Assembly (NCBI RefSeq): GCF_900604535.1
Contig: NZ_UWOT01000015.1
Location: 1 to 64,000 of the forward strand
DNA length: 64,000 bases
DNA from: Romboutsia_E sp900604535
GTDB lineage: Bacteria; Bacillota; Clostridia; Peptostreptococcales; Peptostreptococcaceae
Direction of reading: 5' to 3'
The notes below the pieces were generated by a model, which did no database searches, was not told the DNA's origin, and saw only the letters and a list, made by a program, of their open reading frames with translations. Of the stretch, positions 16,907-25,758 are shown one piece after another. Positions within the stretch are counted from its first letter, which is position 1; each line of letters begins with the position of its first letter. A program made the translations under genes and the position numbers.

Positions 16907-18457
16907 TTAATCAACCATAACTACTTTCTTCTCTAATATTAAGCATTTTCCTGGTTTTAATATATCATCATCTTTTAAATCATTAAGTTCAGAAATTTCT
17001 TCTTCTGTTGTATTATATTTTTTAGCTATATTCCAAAGACTATCCCCTTCTTTACATATATAAACTATAATGCTTGGTGCCTTTGATAAATCATAATCTC
17101 CGCAATCTTCACCTTTTATTATAAAACTTTCTGATTTTTTATCTATTACTTCTATGAATCTGTTAACTTTAACAGACACATCTATTTGGTCTCTATTTAA
17201 ATCAACTTCTACTTTTTCTATGCATACTGTATTGAATACAGACGAAGTATCTGATAAACCATCAACTTCAACATCGTGTTCAAACGGTATTTCTTCACTT
17301 ATTTTATATACGATTTTTAATCCTTCTACAGGAACATATAGTATATCCATTTTTATTATACCTTGTATTATGCTTTTACCATCTTCCATATATGCATTTT
17401 CGATTGAAATTGATGGGCAAACACTTACAATATCTTTTATTTGTATATCTTCATTATCATTTTTTATAGTATCCCTAACTACAAAACTTTCTGTATCACT
17501 AGCTAATACTTTGTTTAGTTCTATTAATCTATGATCAAACTTAAGTACTTTTTGTGGTGAGTATGCATCTTGTAATACTTCTCGTGCAACTTCATCTGTC
17601 ACTTTTACTTTACTACTTATAGTACAATCAATTTCTAATATACCAGTATTGCTATCACCATTTTGCTTAAATATATAATTAAAATCATTTATAGATAGTA
17701 ATGTTTCTTCATTCATACCATCACAAACCCCAGGAACCTCTATAAATTGAGTAAAATCAATATCTACTTTATCTAGTTCTACAAGCTCTCCATCATAAGT
17801 GCATGCAAGAGGATTTATATCTAGTACACCACCAATTATAACCTTATTATCACTAACTCTACTTTCTTTTATTCTTACATATGGATTCACACTTATAATT
17901 GATTGTACTTCCTCTGTATTTATAGTTATTGTATCTCTTATAACACTCTCTGATTTTTCTATACCCACTATATCTTGATAACTAACTTCTTTTCTACTTT
18001 TTTGTATTCCCTCTACTTGAGATACATCTTTTACTATATCTAGTCTTTTCTTTTCAAATAGGCTACCTTTTATATTGATCAAAGCTCCTATTCTAATCTT
18101 TCTCTCATTCATTATTGTACAATCAACATGTTCTATTTCAGGGTATAACATATACTCCATGTCTTGAGTAACATTATCTTTGTCTATTACCTCATTTATG
18201 TCAATTTTACCATCTACATTTGAAATAGTATTCTTATCATCAGCTATATAAATCACATTATAATTAAAACTACCTCTACACACTACTTTCCCATCTGCAA
18301 TTTCTATTTTTTTCAGAGCTATGTACCCCTCTGTTTTTACAATGTCATACACATCTGATTTTTTATCTGGCACTACTGCCTCTAACTCTATAAATGTTTG
18401 AAATTTTCCAAAGTCCATTCTATTGTCAATCTTTATAACATCTTTTATTAGTTCCAT
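16907..18457 (-). CDS. sipL: spore coat morphogenetic protein SipL-like (DUF3794 + LysM)
   Basis: In C. difficile SipL binds SpoIVA and anchors the coat to the forespore. This 516-residue protein matches it in length and layout: repeated DUF3794 modules over about residues 40-450 (for example VKDVSQVEGIQKSRKEVSYQ), then a C-terminal LysM (about 465-512, CKEGDSLWNIAKKYNTTEEE). No signal peptide or membrane segment, as expected for a mother-cell cytosolic coat protein. The neighbours veg and yabG repeat the C. difficile order, and YabG is known to process SipL there. Flanked by its own terminator. Confidence 0.9.
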   Translation of the reverse strand: MELIKDVIKIDNRMDFGKFQTFIELEAVVPDKKSDVYDIVKTEGYIALKKIEIADGKVVCRGSFNYNVIYIADDKNTISNVDGKIDINEVIDKDNVTQDMEYMLYPEIEHVDCTIMNERKIRIGALINIKGSLFEKKRLDIVKDVSQVEGIQKSRKEVSYQDIVGIEKSESVIRDTITINTEEVQSIISVNPYVRIKESRVSDNKVIIGGVLDINPLACTYDGELVELDKVDIDFTQFIEVPGVCDGMNEETLLSINDFNYIFKQNGDSNTGILEIDCTISSKVKVTDEVAREVLQDAYSPQKVLKFDHRLIELNKVLASDTESFVVRDTIKNDNEDIQIKDIVSVCPSISIENAYMEDGKSIIQGIIKMDILYVPVEGLKIVYKISEEIPFEHDVEVDGLSDTSSVFNTVCIEKVEVDLNRDQIDVSVKVNRFIEVIDKKSESFIIKGEDCGDYDLSKAPSIIVYICKEGDSLWNIAKKYNTTEEEISELNDLKDDDILKPGKCLILEKKVVMVD

Positions 18458-18523
18458 ATTTGTCCCCCTTGTATATAAAAAATATAAGTTATCACACTAT
18501 ATTTATATTTATAAGACAAAAAA

Positions 18524-18556
18524 AAAATTACACCTATTTTTAATAGGTATAATTTT
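18524..18556 (-). terminator. intrinsic terminator after veg
   Basis: Minus-strand hairpin with arms AAAATTATACCTAT / ATAGGTGTAATTTT (one mismatch) followed by a run of T's, overlapping the veg stop codon. Confidence 0.78.
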
Positions 18557-18832
18557 AACTTGCGTTTAATTTATCTTTCTCTCTACCTTTATACACTTGT
18601 AACTTAACATTAGCTGTTAATAAATCTGAATAACTATAAGATACTCTTGAGTATCCATTTTGACTGTCGTCTAATCTTACAACAAATACACTAGGATAAA
18701 CTTTTTCAAGTACTCCCTTTCTTGTTATAACTTGTTTTCTCCCCTTGTTAGCCTTTAGTATTATCCTCTTTCCTAAATGTCTTTCCAAACTTGATCTTAT
18801 CTTATCTTATCTAAAGTTTGAACAGTAGCCAC
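18555..18832 (-). pseudogene. veg: Veg protein gene, 5' frameshifted by a pentanucleotide repeat
   Basis: Veg is a small conserved Firmicute protein (86 aa in B. subtilis) linked to biofilm matrix control and strongly transcribed. Residues from LERHLGKRIILKANKGRKQ onward are intact to the stop. Upstream, a GTG at 18832 with AAGGTGA before it encodes ATVQTLDKIR and then hits TAA. The other frame supplies the missing RSSLERH. The cause is visible: GATAA occurs three times on the coding strand; with two copies the reading frame is continuous and gives 90 residues aligned with known Veg N-termini. A shorter 77-residue product from an internal TTG (18788) is possible but lacks a good binding site. 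Confidence 0.8.
18796..18812. repeat. pentanucleotide tandem repeat (CTTAT)3 inside veg
   Basis: Three perfect CTTAT units plus CT on the plus strand. It lies about 20-36 bases after the veg GTG start. Loss or gain of one 5-base unit changes the reading frame, so this tract decides whether full-length Veg is made. Confidence 0.9.
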
Positions 18833-18844
18833 AATATCACCTTC

Positions 18845-18903
18845 TTTAAACGTTTGTATGTTTACATAATACCATGTTTTTATTTAATTGTCAAACGTTT
18901 AAA
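18845..18903. repeat. inverted 12-mers flanking the veg promoter
   Basis: TTTAAACGTTTG at 18845-18856 and its exact reverse complement CAAACGTTTAAA at 18892-18903, each with the 8-base palindrome AAACGTTT at its core. One copy overlaps the -35 box; the other lies just downstream of the expected start point. This is the arrangement of a paired operator; the binding protein is unknown. Confidence 0.6.
18866..18894 (-). promoter_or_regulatory. veg promoter
   Basis: TTGACA (18889-18894, minus strand), 17-base spacer, TATTAT (18866-18871). Near-consensus sigma-A promoter about 35 bases upstream of the veg GTG start, in keeping with the known strength of veg promoters in Bacilli. Confidence 0.88.
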
Positions 18904-18975
18904 CTAATAATTTTATATATTTTTTAATAAAAAGTCAATAGTATTTTTTAAGAATACAGTATAATATTGTTTTTT

Positions 18976-19836
18976 TTAGTATAAAATTGTTTTTGGCATA
19001 GCCCATCTAAATTTTCCTCTTGTTTCTGAACCACCAATTCCTTTATATCCAGTGACTGTCTGTTCTATAACTTCATCGATTGGTACAACAACATCTATTC
19101 TAGAGCAGGCTATTTTTTCTACTATAAATACTGGGTCTAGAGCATGAATCATTATTCTACCTGGTGAACTTGCATAGTTAGCACCTGATTTTATTATTTG
19201 TTCATAATTTGACTGACACGCTCCTGCAAATATTACAAGATTATCCACATTTGGTTCCCACTTTCTGGCTTCTTTAACAGCTTTTATAAAGTTTAATGAA
19301 TTTCTATAATTACTTAAGTCCTTTATATTTCCTTTTTTTGATGTAAGTGCATCGTGACCTGTAATTACCAATATATCTGGATTATGCTTTTCTAAAAGAC
19401 TTCTTACTTCTTTATATTGGTTTGCTTCAGATATAGAAACTCCAACAGCTGGTATTCCTAATTGAGTGTATACATCTAGGCATATCTTTAAATATTCTTT
19501 ATCTCCATCTATTTGAAGTACTTTACCTGGCATTCCATACATATTAGTATTTGATTGAGCTTTTGGTAATCCCCTCATATTTTTCTTTTGTCTTTCTCTA
19601 GCCTTTTTCACTGATCTATATAATAAATTTTCTACATTTCTATCTATTAAAATATCATTCATATCAGGCATCTGTACAATTTCTAGATCTTCTAAATATG
19701 CATCTGCTAAAACCCTAAATGCAACCCCTTTTAATACAGCTATTTTTTTATTATTTTCATCTATATTAAACCCAACTATCTTAAATATAATATCTTTATT
19801 ATATGACTTTCTCGCTACTATATCCCCTATTTTCAT
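18976..19836 (-). CDS. yabG: sporulation-specific protease YabG
   Basis: YabG is a mother-cell cysteine-type protease that trims coat and spore proteins; in C. difficile it processes SipL and CspBA. The 286 residues contain the family's GKVLQIDGDKEYLKICLDVY near 103, ILVITGHDALTSKKG near 152 and FAGACQSNYEQIIKSGANYA near 203, with candidate catalytic His and Cys. The start is ATG at 19836, six bases after GGGAGG; an in-frame TTG further up covers that site. It sits next to veg and sipL as in C. difficile. Confidence 0.93.
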   Translation of the reverse strand: MKIGDIVARKSYNKDIIFKIVGFNIDENNKKIAVLKGVAFRVLADAYLEDLEIVQMPDMNDILIDRNVENLLYRSVKKARERQKKNMRGLPKAQSNTNMYGMPGKVLQIDGDKEYLKICLDVYTQLGIPAVGVSISEANQYKEVRSLLEKHNPDILVITGHDALTSKKGNIKDLSNYRNSLNFIKAVKEARKWEPNVDNLVIFAGACQSNYEQIIKSGANYASSPGRIMIHALDPVFIVEKIACSRIDVVVPIDEVIEQTVTGYKGIGGSETRGKFRWAMPKTILY

Positions 19837-20008
19837 GACTGTCCTCCCAAGCAAAATTTATCTTACTTTATAATATGTCCATCAATGTTTTTTGTTCCTT
19901 ATTGATGAATATAAAACATTTTATTGTTGAAAAATAGAAAATATGGTGATAACATATTTTGAAACCAATACTTATAAAAATAAGTAATTATCTATTTGGG
20001 GTGATAAT

Positions 20009-20911
20009 ATGACTGACAGAGAAAAAGAAATTTTAAGTATCTTAAAAAAAAATCCATTAATATCTCAAAAAGAACTTGCATCCATACTTTCTATAACTAG
20101 GTCTTCCGTTGCTGTACATATAACAAATCTCATGAAAAAGGGTTACATTAAGGGAAAAGGATACATAATAAAAAAAGAAAACTATATCACTATAATTGGA
20201 GGTTCTAGTATAGATATTGAAGGGATGTCAAACAATAAACTAGTAATGTTTGATTCGAATCCTGGAAAGATAAACCTATCTGTAGGTGGCGCTGGTATGA
20301 ATTTAGCTGAATATATTCGTAAATTAGGATTTAATACAAAACTTATATCTGCAATTGGAAATGATTTGTATGGTAATACAATTTTATCAGAGTGTAAAAG
20401 TTATGGTATAGATGTAGATGATTGCTATATATCAAGTGATGATTCAACATCAATATATATATCAATATTCAATAATTTAAATGATATGCAACTTGCTATA
20501 TCTCATATGGATATTACAGAGAAAATCGATGTTAATTTTATTAATTCAAAGCATTCAGCTATAAGCGATTCTATTGCTATTATACTAGATACAAATTTAC
20601 CAGAAAAAACTATAGACTTTATAACAAAATTCTACTCTCATATTCCAATTTTAATAGACACTGTATCTTCTTCAAAGTGTATTAAAGTTAAAAATATGGT
20701 TGAAAGATTTGATTTTATAAAATTAAGTCAAAGTGAAGCTGAGATACTATCAGATATAAAAATTTATAATGAAGATGATATATCTAGATGTTGCAACTAT
20801 TTTTTAAATAAAGGAGTAAAGCGTGTATTTATAAAAATAGGAAAAGATAAATTTATTTCATCGGATGGAATTAACTTAGAAGAAACATTAAAGGAGCTAT
20901 CATTATGTTAG
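20009..20911 (+). CDS. HTH-PfkB kinase, PsuK-like, truncated and lacking catalytic motif
   Basis: N-terminal winged helix (about 1-55, ISQKELASILSITRSSVAVH) followed by a PfkB ribokinase-like domain typical of pseudouridine kinase PsuK (SNPGKINLSVGGAGMNLAEY). Family members of this layout are about 360 residues and end with the GAGD catalytic motif and ATP-site helices. This protein stops at 300, right before that region. The ATP-site NxxE motif is also altered: LSQSEAE replaces the KPNxxEAE type. It is therefore probably not an active kinase, although the DNA-binding and substrate-like domains are kept. It overlaps the PsuG-like gene by 7 bases. Confidence 0.85.
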   Translation: MTDREKEILSILKKNPLISQKELASILSITRSSVAVHITNLMKKGYIKGKGYIIKKENYITIIGGSSIDIEGMSNNKLVMFDSNPGKINLSVGGAGMNLAEYIRKLGFNTKLISAIGNDLYGNTILSECKSYGIDVDDCYISSDDSTSIYISIFNNLNDMQLAISHMDITEKIDVNFINSKHSAISDSIAIILDTNLPEKTIDFITKFYSHIPILIDTVSSSKCIKVKNMVERFDFIKLSQSEAEILSDIKIYNEDDISRCCNYFLNKGVKRVFIKIGKDKFISSDGINLEETLKELSLC

Positions 20912-21660
20912 AAAAATATTTAAACATACATCCTGAAGTTCAAAAATCAATCTCTTTTGGCTACCCAGTTGTAGCCTTAGAGTCTCATTCAATCATCAAT
21001 ACTACTAATTACCCTAAGAATATAGAAGTTTCAAATAAAATTTGTGAAATTATAAGAAATAATGGGGCTATACCTGCTACAACTGCAATTATAAATGGAA
21101 TATTAAAAGTTGGACTTACTGAAGAAGAACTTAATATTTTATTAACTAACAGTAAAACTCAATCAGCAAGTATAACTGATTTACCATTTGCTATATCTCA
21201 TAGTTTAACATGTACTACAACACTATCTTCTGCTATAACAATAGCTAACCTAGCAAATATAAATGTACTTCTTACTAATAAGATAAATGGAATTTTTAAA
21301 ACAAACTATAATCAGATACAAGTTCCATCTGATTTACAAAAACTATGTTCTAATGAAATTTTTATTATATCTAATAAAGTAAACACTGATATGGATTTAG
21401 ACATTACATTAAATTACTTAGAGTCTCACAATATAATAGTTTTAAATAACAAAGCTGCAAAATATAAAATAAATTCTACATCTGAAATTTCAAAAATTTT
21501 TAAAATAAAAAAGGACTTAAATCTTGATGGTGGTTTTTTGATAATAAATTCAAATCTTATTGTAGACAGCGATGAAAATTCCCACATAAAACAACTTTAT
21601 ATTAATGCTGAATTAGCCTCTAAAATTGCTAGAGATATTTCACTTATATGCAAAAACTAA
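20905..21660 (+). CDS. PsuG-like protein (pseudouridine-5'-phosphate glycosidase family), active site lost
   Basis: PsuG normally splits pseudouridine 5'-phosphate into uracil and ribose 5-phosphate. This 251-residue protein aligns through ALESHSI, NNGAIPATTAIINGILKVGL, TDLP and ITLNYLESH, but is about 50 residues short. Of the E. coli active-site residues (Glu31, Lys93, Asp145 for Mn, Lys166 as Schiff-base nucleophile, from memory), only the Glu (E26) is kept; the others fall on S87, Q139 and N160 by hand alignment, and the GGIGGVHRG loop is degraded. The ATG is shared with the last codons of the kinase gene. A catalytically dead paralog or decaying gene is likely. Confidence 0.8.
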   Translation: MLEKYLNIHPEVQKSISFGYPVVALESHSIINTTNYPKNIEVSNKICEIIRNNGAIPATTAIINGILKVGLTEEELNILLTNSKTQSASITDLPFAISHSLTCTTTLSSAITIANLANINVLLTNKINGIFKTNYNQIQVPSDLQKLCSNEIFIISNKVNTDMDLDITLNYLESHNIIVLNNKAAKYKINSTSEISKIFKIKKDLNLDGGFLIINSNLIVDSDENSHIKQLYINAELASKIARDISLICKN

Positions 21661-21662
21661 AA

Positions 21663-21721
21663 GGGTACTTCTCAGTTGAATTACTAAGATATTATTTCTT
21701 AATACTTCAATGAGAATACCC
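21663..21721. terminator. bidirectional terminator between psuG-like and SEC-C genes
   Basis: Arms GGGTACTTCTCA and TGAGAATACCC with an inner TTGAA/TTCAA pairing; A's before and T's after, serving converging genes on both strands. Confidence 0.75.
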
Positions 21722-21744
21722 TTATTTATTCCATTATATTCAAA

Positions 21745-22242
21745 TTATTTTCCACAACACTTCTTATATTTTTTACCACTTCCACATGGACAAGCATCGT
21801 TTCTTCCTACTTTGTCTTCTTTAACTATAGTCTTAGAGTTTTTGAAAGCCTTAGTTAATTCTTTTCTCTTCTCTACAGATAATATTCCTTCCCAACCTGG
21901 TAAAGTATGTAACCAGTGTGCTTCTACAGCTACCATGTTGTAGAATAATTTTTCGAAATCTATTTTAACAGTAACCTTAGTGTCAGCTTCTATAGATTCT
22001 AAATCTATATCTTCTTGTAAGCTTTCACTTATTCCATCTAAGAATCCCATTATGTATTCATTTGAAGTATTGAATTTTTCAGCTAACTCAGCTACAGTTC
22101 CTTCTAATACTTCTATTTTGTCGTTTAATATTTCATTGTATATAGTTGTCTCTACCTTTAAGTACTCTTCCCAGAACTTTATTTCAGCTTCTTGGCTGTC
22201 ATGGTTTTCACTTAAAGATCTCCATTCAGTAAATAAACTCAT
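21745..22242 (-). CDS. SEC-C metal-binding domain protein
   Basis: A 165-residue acidic protein with unrecognised N-terminal region (about 1-140, helical, EFWEEYLKVETTIYNEIL) and a C-terminal SEC-C zinc motif (GRNDACPCGSGKKYKKCC), the motif also found at the SecA C-terminus. SEC-C tails bind zinc and often mediate contacts with proteins or ribosomes. Similar stand-alone proteins are frequent in Clostridia and uncharacterised. RBS AGGAGG lies before the ATG. Monocistronic by its surroundings. Confidence 0.85.
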   Translation of the reverse strand: MSLFTEWRSLSENHDSQEAEIKFWEEYLKVETTIYNEILNDKIEVLEGTVAELAEKFNTSNEYIMGFLDGISESLQEDIDLESIEADTKVTVKIDFEKLFYNMVAVEAHWLHTLPGWEGILSVEKRKELTKAFKNSKTIVKEDKVGRNDACPCGSGKKYKKCCGK

Positions 22243-22325
22243 GTTTGAATCCTCCTAAAATTTATCTCTTTTTTATAATATAAATTACTTAAATTTCTAA
22301 CTTATACTATAGTATAAATAATTAA

Positions 22326-23033
22326 CTATTCTATTATATCATAATTAAATAATTCTTTTAATACTTTTATAGCATAGTCTTGCTCTATAAAGTAAGGACT
22401 GGTAGCTATGGTTATAACTTTCGCACCTTTTATAAGGTCTTTTATTTTATTTAACCTTAAGTCATAAGGTATATAATCCATATCTTTTGAGAATATATCT
22501 AAATCTATATCTAGTATATATTCTCCATCTATATTTATATCAAATCCATATGAACTATCTATTATTATAACCTCAGAAAAAATACCATATTTTAAAGCCG
22601 GCTTTATAAAGTTACCCACATTTAAAACTTTATTTGTATATCTAAATACATCTTTCATATTATATAAATCTACATCATAATTTATAGGTTCTCTCATATC
22701 CTTATGTTGATCTACATGAATTAATTTGCATCCCTTAGTAAAATGATTTAGATTAAGACTTTTCATCCAAAAATAAAGTGCATGATTGTGATTATCAAAA
22801 ACATATACATCCTTATCACCTATATTACAGTGAACCATGTTTTTTAAGCCTTTAGCCTTTATTTCATTACCTTCATCAATCTCATTAAATACAATATTTT
22901 CACCTAAAACAACATCATTTAAAGTTCCTTTTATTAGTTTTGGAATAAATATCTTCTTATTTTCTCTTTCATCATAAGAAAAAACATTGTTTCCAACAGG
23001 TTCTTCAATATAAAATCCCACATAATTATTCAT
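22326..23033 (-). CDS. UPF0489 family protein
   Basis: A 235-residue soluble protein with the UPF0489 signatures: VFDNHNHALYFW near residue 75, LIHVDQHKDMREP near 104 and a DIDLDIFSKD segment near 173. The His/Asp pattern (HNH, DQHxD, DxDxD) resembles the binuclear metal site of arginase-fold hydrolases, and the family (human C5orf22-like) has been proposed to be arginase-related. A metal-dependent hydrolase role is inferred; substrate unknown. Monocistronic, between the SEC-C and RluA genes. Confidence 0.75.
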   Translation of the reverse strand: MNNYVGFYIEEPVGNNVFSYDERENKKIFIPKLIKGTLNDVVLGENIVFNEIDEGNEIKAKGLKNMVHCNIGDKDVYVFDNHNHALYFWMKSLNLNHFTKGCKLIHVDQHKDMREPINYDVDLYNMKDVFRYTNKVLNVGNFIKPALKYGIFSEVIIIDSSYGFDINIDGEYILDIDLDIFSKDMDYIPYDLRLNKIKDLIKGAKVITIATSPYFIEQDYAIKVLKELFNYDIIE

Positions 23034-23199
23034 ACTTAATTCCTCATTTACATACTAAAGTTTTTATTATTTGATTAAACTATTATACTATAATAGTTTA
23101 ATCAATATTTATATTACTTATCAAATATATTATTATTTTTAAACTTCATATCTTAAAATAAAAATAGAGCATCTATAAAGTTTATTTTTAAATATATAA

Positions 23200-23233
23200 A
23201 CATAAAGACAGAATAATTATTCTGTCTTTATGT
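23200..23233 (-). terminator. intrinsic terminator after RluA-family gene
   Basis: Perfect 34-base palindrome (arms 23200-23216 and 23217-23233, core AAAGACAGAAT/ATTCTGTCTTT) 30 bases after the stop, with an AT-rich 3' flank. The neighbouring 23034-23199 holds nothing else that I can identify. Confidence 0.75.
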
Positions 23234-23263
23234 AGTACACAAAATAAATTTTATAAAGCCCTT

Positions 23264-23935
23264 TTATTTATCAAACAAATTCCATGGAAGTTCTTTTGGT
23301 GGCTCACAAATAAACTCCATTTTTTCTTTTGTTGTAGGATGATCTATTTCTATTTTATAAGACCATAGTGCAATTTGTTGCCCAATTTTATTTACATTTT
23401 GACCATATCTTTGATCCCCAAATAAAGGATGTTTCCTACTTGCAAATTGAACTCTTATTTGATGTGGTCTTCCAGTTTTCAAATCTATTTGAACCAAACT
23501 AAAATTATTTTTAACTTGTAAAGTCTCATAATTTAATTCAGCATTTTTAGAATCTTTATGATTCTTATTTACAACACTGACCATATTAGTTTTTTTATTT
23601 TTATAAAGATAATCTTTTAAAGTATCTTCTTTTTTATTCATAGCTCCATGTATAACAGCTCTATATGTTTTTTTAAAACTTTTGTTTCTAACTTGTTCTG
23701 ATAATCTAGATGCTGCTTTTGAAGTTTTAGCAAATACCATTACTCCACCTACTGGTCTATCCAATCTATGTACTAATCCAATAAACACATTTCCTGGTTT
23801 ATTATATTTTTCCTTTACATAGTTTTTAAGAAGGTTAACCATATCCTTATCATTAGTGTCATCACCTTGTGATAGTATATTCACAGGCTTTTCTACAACT
23901 AATAGATGGTTATCTTCATATATAACTTTTACCAT
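23264..23935 (-). CDS. RluA-family RNA pseudouridine synthase
   Basis: Isomerises uridine in rRNA or tRNA. The 223 residues carry the catalytic motif GLVHRLDRPVGGVMVFAKT near 53 (nucleophile Asp in HRLDR), the LKTGRPHQIRVQFA loop near 152 and HPLFGDQRYG near 172. There is no S4 domain, so it resembles the short RluA class; the exact target site cannot be told. Its start codon overlaps the stop of the upstream methyltransferase gene by one base, giving a two-gene RNA-modification operon. Confidence 0.93.
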   Translation of the reverse strand: MVKVIYEDNHLLVVEKPVNILSQGDDTNDKDMVNLLKNYVKEKYNKPGNVFIGLVHRLDRPVGGVMVFAKTSKAASRLSEQVRNKSFKKTYRAVIHGAMNKKEDTLKDYLYKNKKTNMVSVVNKNHKDSKNAELNYETLQVKNNFSLVQIDLKTGRPHQIRVQFASRKHPLFGDQRYGQNVNKIGQQIALWSYKIEIDHPTTKEKMEFICEPPKELPWNLFDK

Positions 23936-24807
23936 TACTTACTCTCCCATCTTCCAAATATACCACATGGAAGAACTTTTCCATCTCTTGATGTTGGTAT
24001 TCCTATTTCTCCACCATATATATTACCACCCTTAGCTTTTCTAGCTACTGTAGCATCTAGTATATGTTCTAATATTATTGGAGATAAACCTGTTGTATAT
24101 GAGTTTATCAAGAAGAATAAAGGATTATCTGATAATACCTTAGTACATAAATCTACTAATCCATATAATTTTTCTTCTATTTGCCATACTTCTCCCTTAG
24201 GTCCTCTTCCATAAGATGGAGGATCCATTATTATAGCATCGTATTTATTACCTCTTCTTATTTCTCTTTCCACAAATTTAACAACATCATCTACTATAAA
24301 TCTTACTTTTCTATCTCCAAGTCCTGATGTGTGTAAGTTTTCCTTCGCCCAAGTAACCATACCTTTAGATGCATCTACATGACAAACTTCAGCTCCTGCA
24401 GCTGCACATGCAACTGTAGCTCCTCCTGTATATGCAAAAAGATTTAATACCTTTATAGGTCTTCCAGCATTTTTTATCTTTTCCATAGACCAATCCCAGT
24501 TAGCTGCTTGCTCTGGGAATAAACCTGTATGTTTGAATCCTGTTGGGCTTATATTAAATTTTAAATTTTTATAACTGATAGTCCACTTTTCAGGATATTT
24601 CTTTTTAGTTTCCCAGTGTCCTCCACCTCTTTCACTTCTGTGGTAATGACCGTGTGGATTTTTCCATAACCCACTTTCATTTCTAATCGGCCACATAACT
24701 TGAGGATCTGGTCTTCTTAATACTATATTACCCCAACGCTCTAATTTCTCTCCGTTACCCATATCTATAAGTTCATAATCTTTCCATTTATCTGCTAATA
24801 TTAACAT
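23935..24807 (-). CDS. class I SAM-dependent RNA methyltransferase
   Basis: Rossmann-fold methyltransferase related to RlmI/RlmK rRNA m5C/m2G enzymes (290 aa). The N-terminal part (about 1-90) is family-specific; the catalytic domain has VLNLFAYTGGATVACAAAGA near 118 (SAM loop), CHVDASKGMV and the MDPPSYGRG motif near 195. The DPPSYG form suggests transfer to a base nitrogen or carbon in rRNA. It is co-transcribed with the RluA-family gene. The exact target is not evident. Confidence 0.9.
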   Translation of the reverse strand: MLILADKWKDYELIDMGNGEKLERWGNIVLRRPDPQVMWPIRNESGLWKNPHGHYHRSERGGGHWETKKKYPEKWTISYKNLKFNISPTGFKHTGLFPEQAANWDWSMEKIKNAGRPIKVLNLFAYTGGATVACAAAGAEVCHVDASKGMVTWAKENLHTSGLGDRKVRFIVDDVVKFVEREIRRGNKYDAIIMDPPSYGRGPKGEVWQIEEKLYGLVDLCTKVLSDNPLFFLINSYTTGLSPIILEHILDATVARKAKGGNIYGGEIGIPTSRDGKVLPCGIFGRWESK

Positions 24808-25003
24808 TATATTCCTCCTGTCAAAAATTCTTTTTAATCTTCTGTATTATACCATATTTAGTTATATTTTCGCTCTTTTAAATAGTTTATATACTTTCAT
24901 TTGCTTTCTTACAAACATTATTTTATTTATTTTATTATTAATAATTTAAATTTTCATCGCATATTATATTGTAATTGATAATCTAAATAAAGGGGGATTC
25001 TTT

Positions 25004-25732
25004 GTGTCTAATTCTCAACCCGCAAGTAATTGTCTGTATAATCTTATTTATACTGATTTCAATGAAGAGTTTTCTAGAGGCTCTACTTTTCACTACAATA
25101 TTCAATATCCAGCTTTCTTTAATTTTAATACCGGATATTTCTTCGCAAATCCATCTATATTAAATAATATAAGTAATCTTATAAAAGAAGATGTTAATGA
25201 TTTTAGAGATGGCCTTGCAAAAGAAGAACAGGATTATAACTCAACTGTAGCTGATAATAAACCTGAAGAAAAAAGAATTTATAGCGCATTTTCTAATTTT
25301 GCAGTTACCTTTAATAAAAATCATTTGCTTAGTGTTATTATCAATGTATTAGGATTTTCCGGAAATAATTTACCTAGGTACGATACATTGTATAACTATA
25401 ATTATGATTTACTTACTGGAAATAAAATCGCTTTAAAAGATATATTTAATCCAGGTGTAGATTATATAAAAGTTATTACTGACTATGTAAATTATAAAAT
25501 AAACCAGAATAAAGATTTATACTTTGAGAATGTTGAATTTTTTATTACTGATGATCAAGCTTTTTATCTTGAAAATGATGGGTTAGTAGTGTATTTTGAT
25601 GCTGGTCAACTTGCAAAGGAAGAGTTTGGAACTTCTAAATTTAAATTAACATTTAGTAAATTTGCTCCATATATACATCCTAGATTCTATTGTGAAGGTA
25701 CAAATCTCAAAAGAAGAATTTATAGGAGATAA
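25004..25732 (+). CDS. DUF3298 (RsiV-like) domain protein
   Basis: A 242-residue protein with the DUF4163/DUF3298 layout: an N-terminal beta-rich part (IQYPAFF, NISNLIKEDVNDFRD) and a C-terminal DUF3298 domain (YNYDLLTGNKIALKDIF, FFITDDQAFYLENDGLVVYF, APYI). In B. subtilis RsiV this region binds lysozyme. Here no signal peptide or transmembrane helix is seen, so it is not a membrane anti-sigma factor and may be cytoplasmic. Translation starts at GTG (25004), 7 bases after AAAGGGGG. It has its own strong terminator. Confidence 0.78.
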   Translation: MSNSQPASNCLYNLIYTDFNEEFSRGSTFHYNIQYPAFFNFNTGYFFANPSILNNISNLIKEDVNDFRDGLAKEEQDYNSTVADNKPEEKRIYSAFSNFAVTFNKNHLLSVIINVLGFSGNNLPRYDTLYNYNYDLLTGNKIALKDIFNPGVDYIKVITDYVNYKINQNKDLYFENVEFFITDDQAFYLENDGLVVYFDAGQLAKEEFGTSKFKLTFSKFAPYIHPRFYCEGTNLKRRIYRR

Positions 25733-25758
25733 AAATTTAGTCTATTTATATAAGTTAA

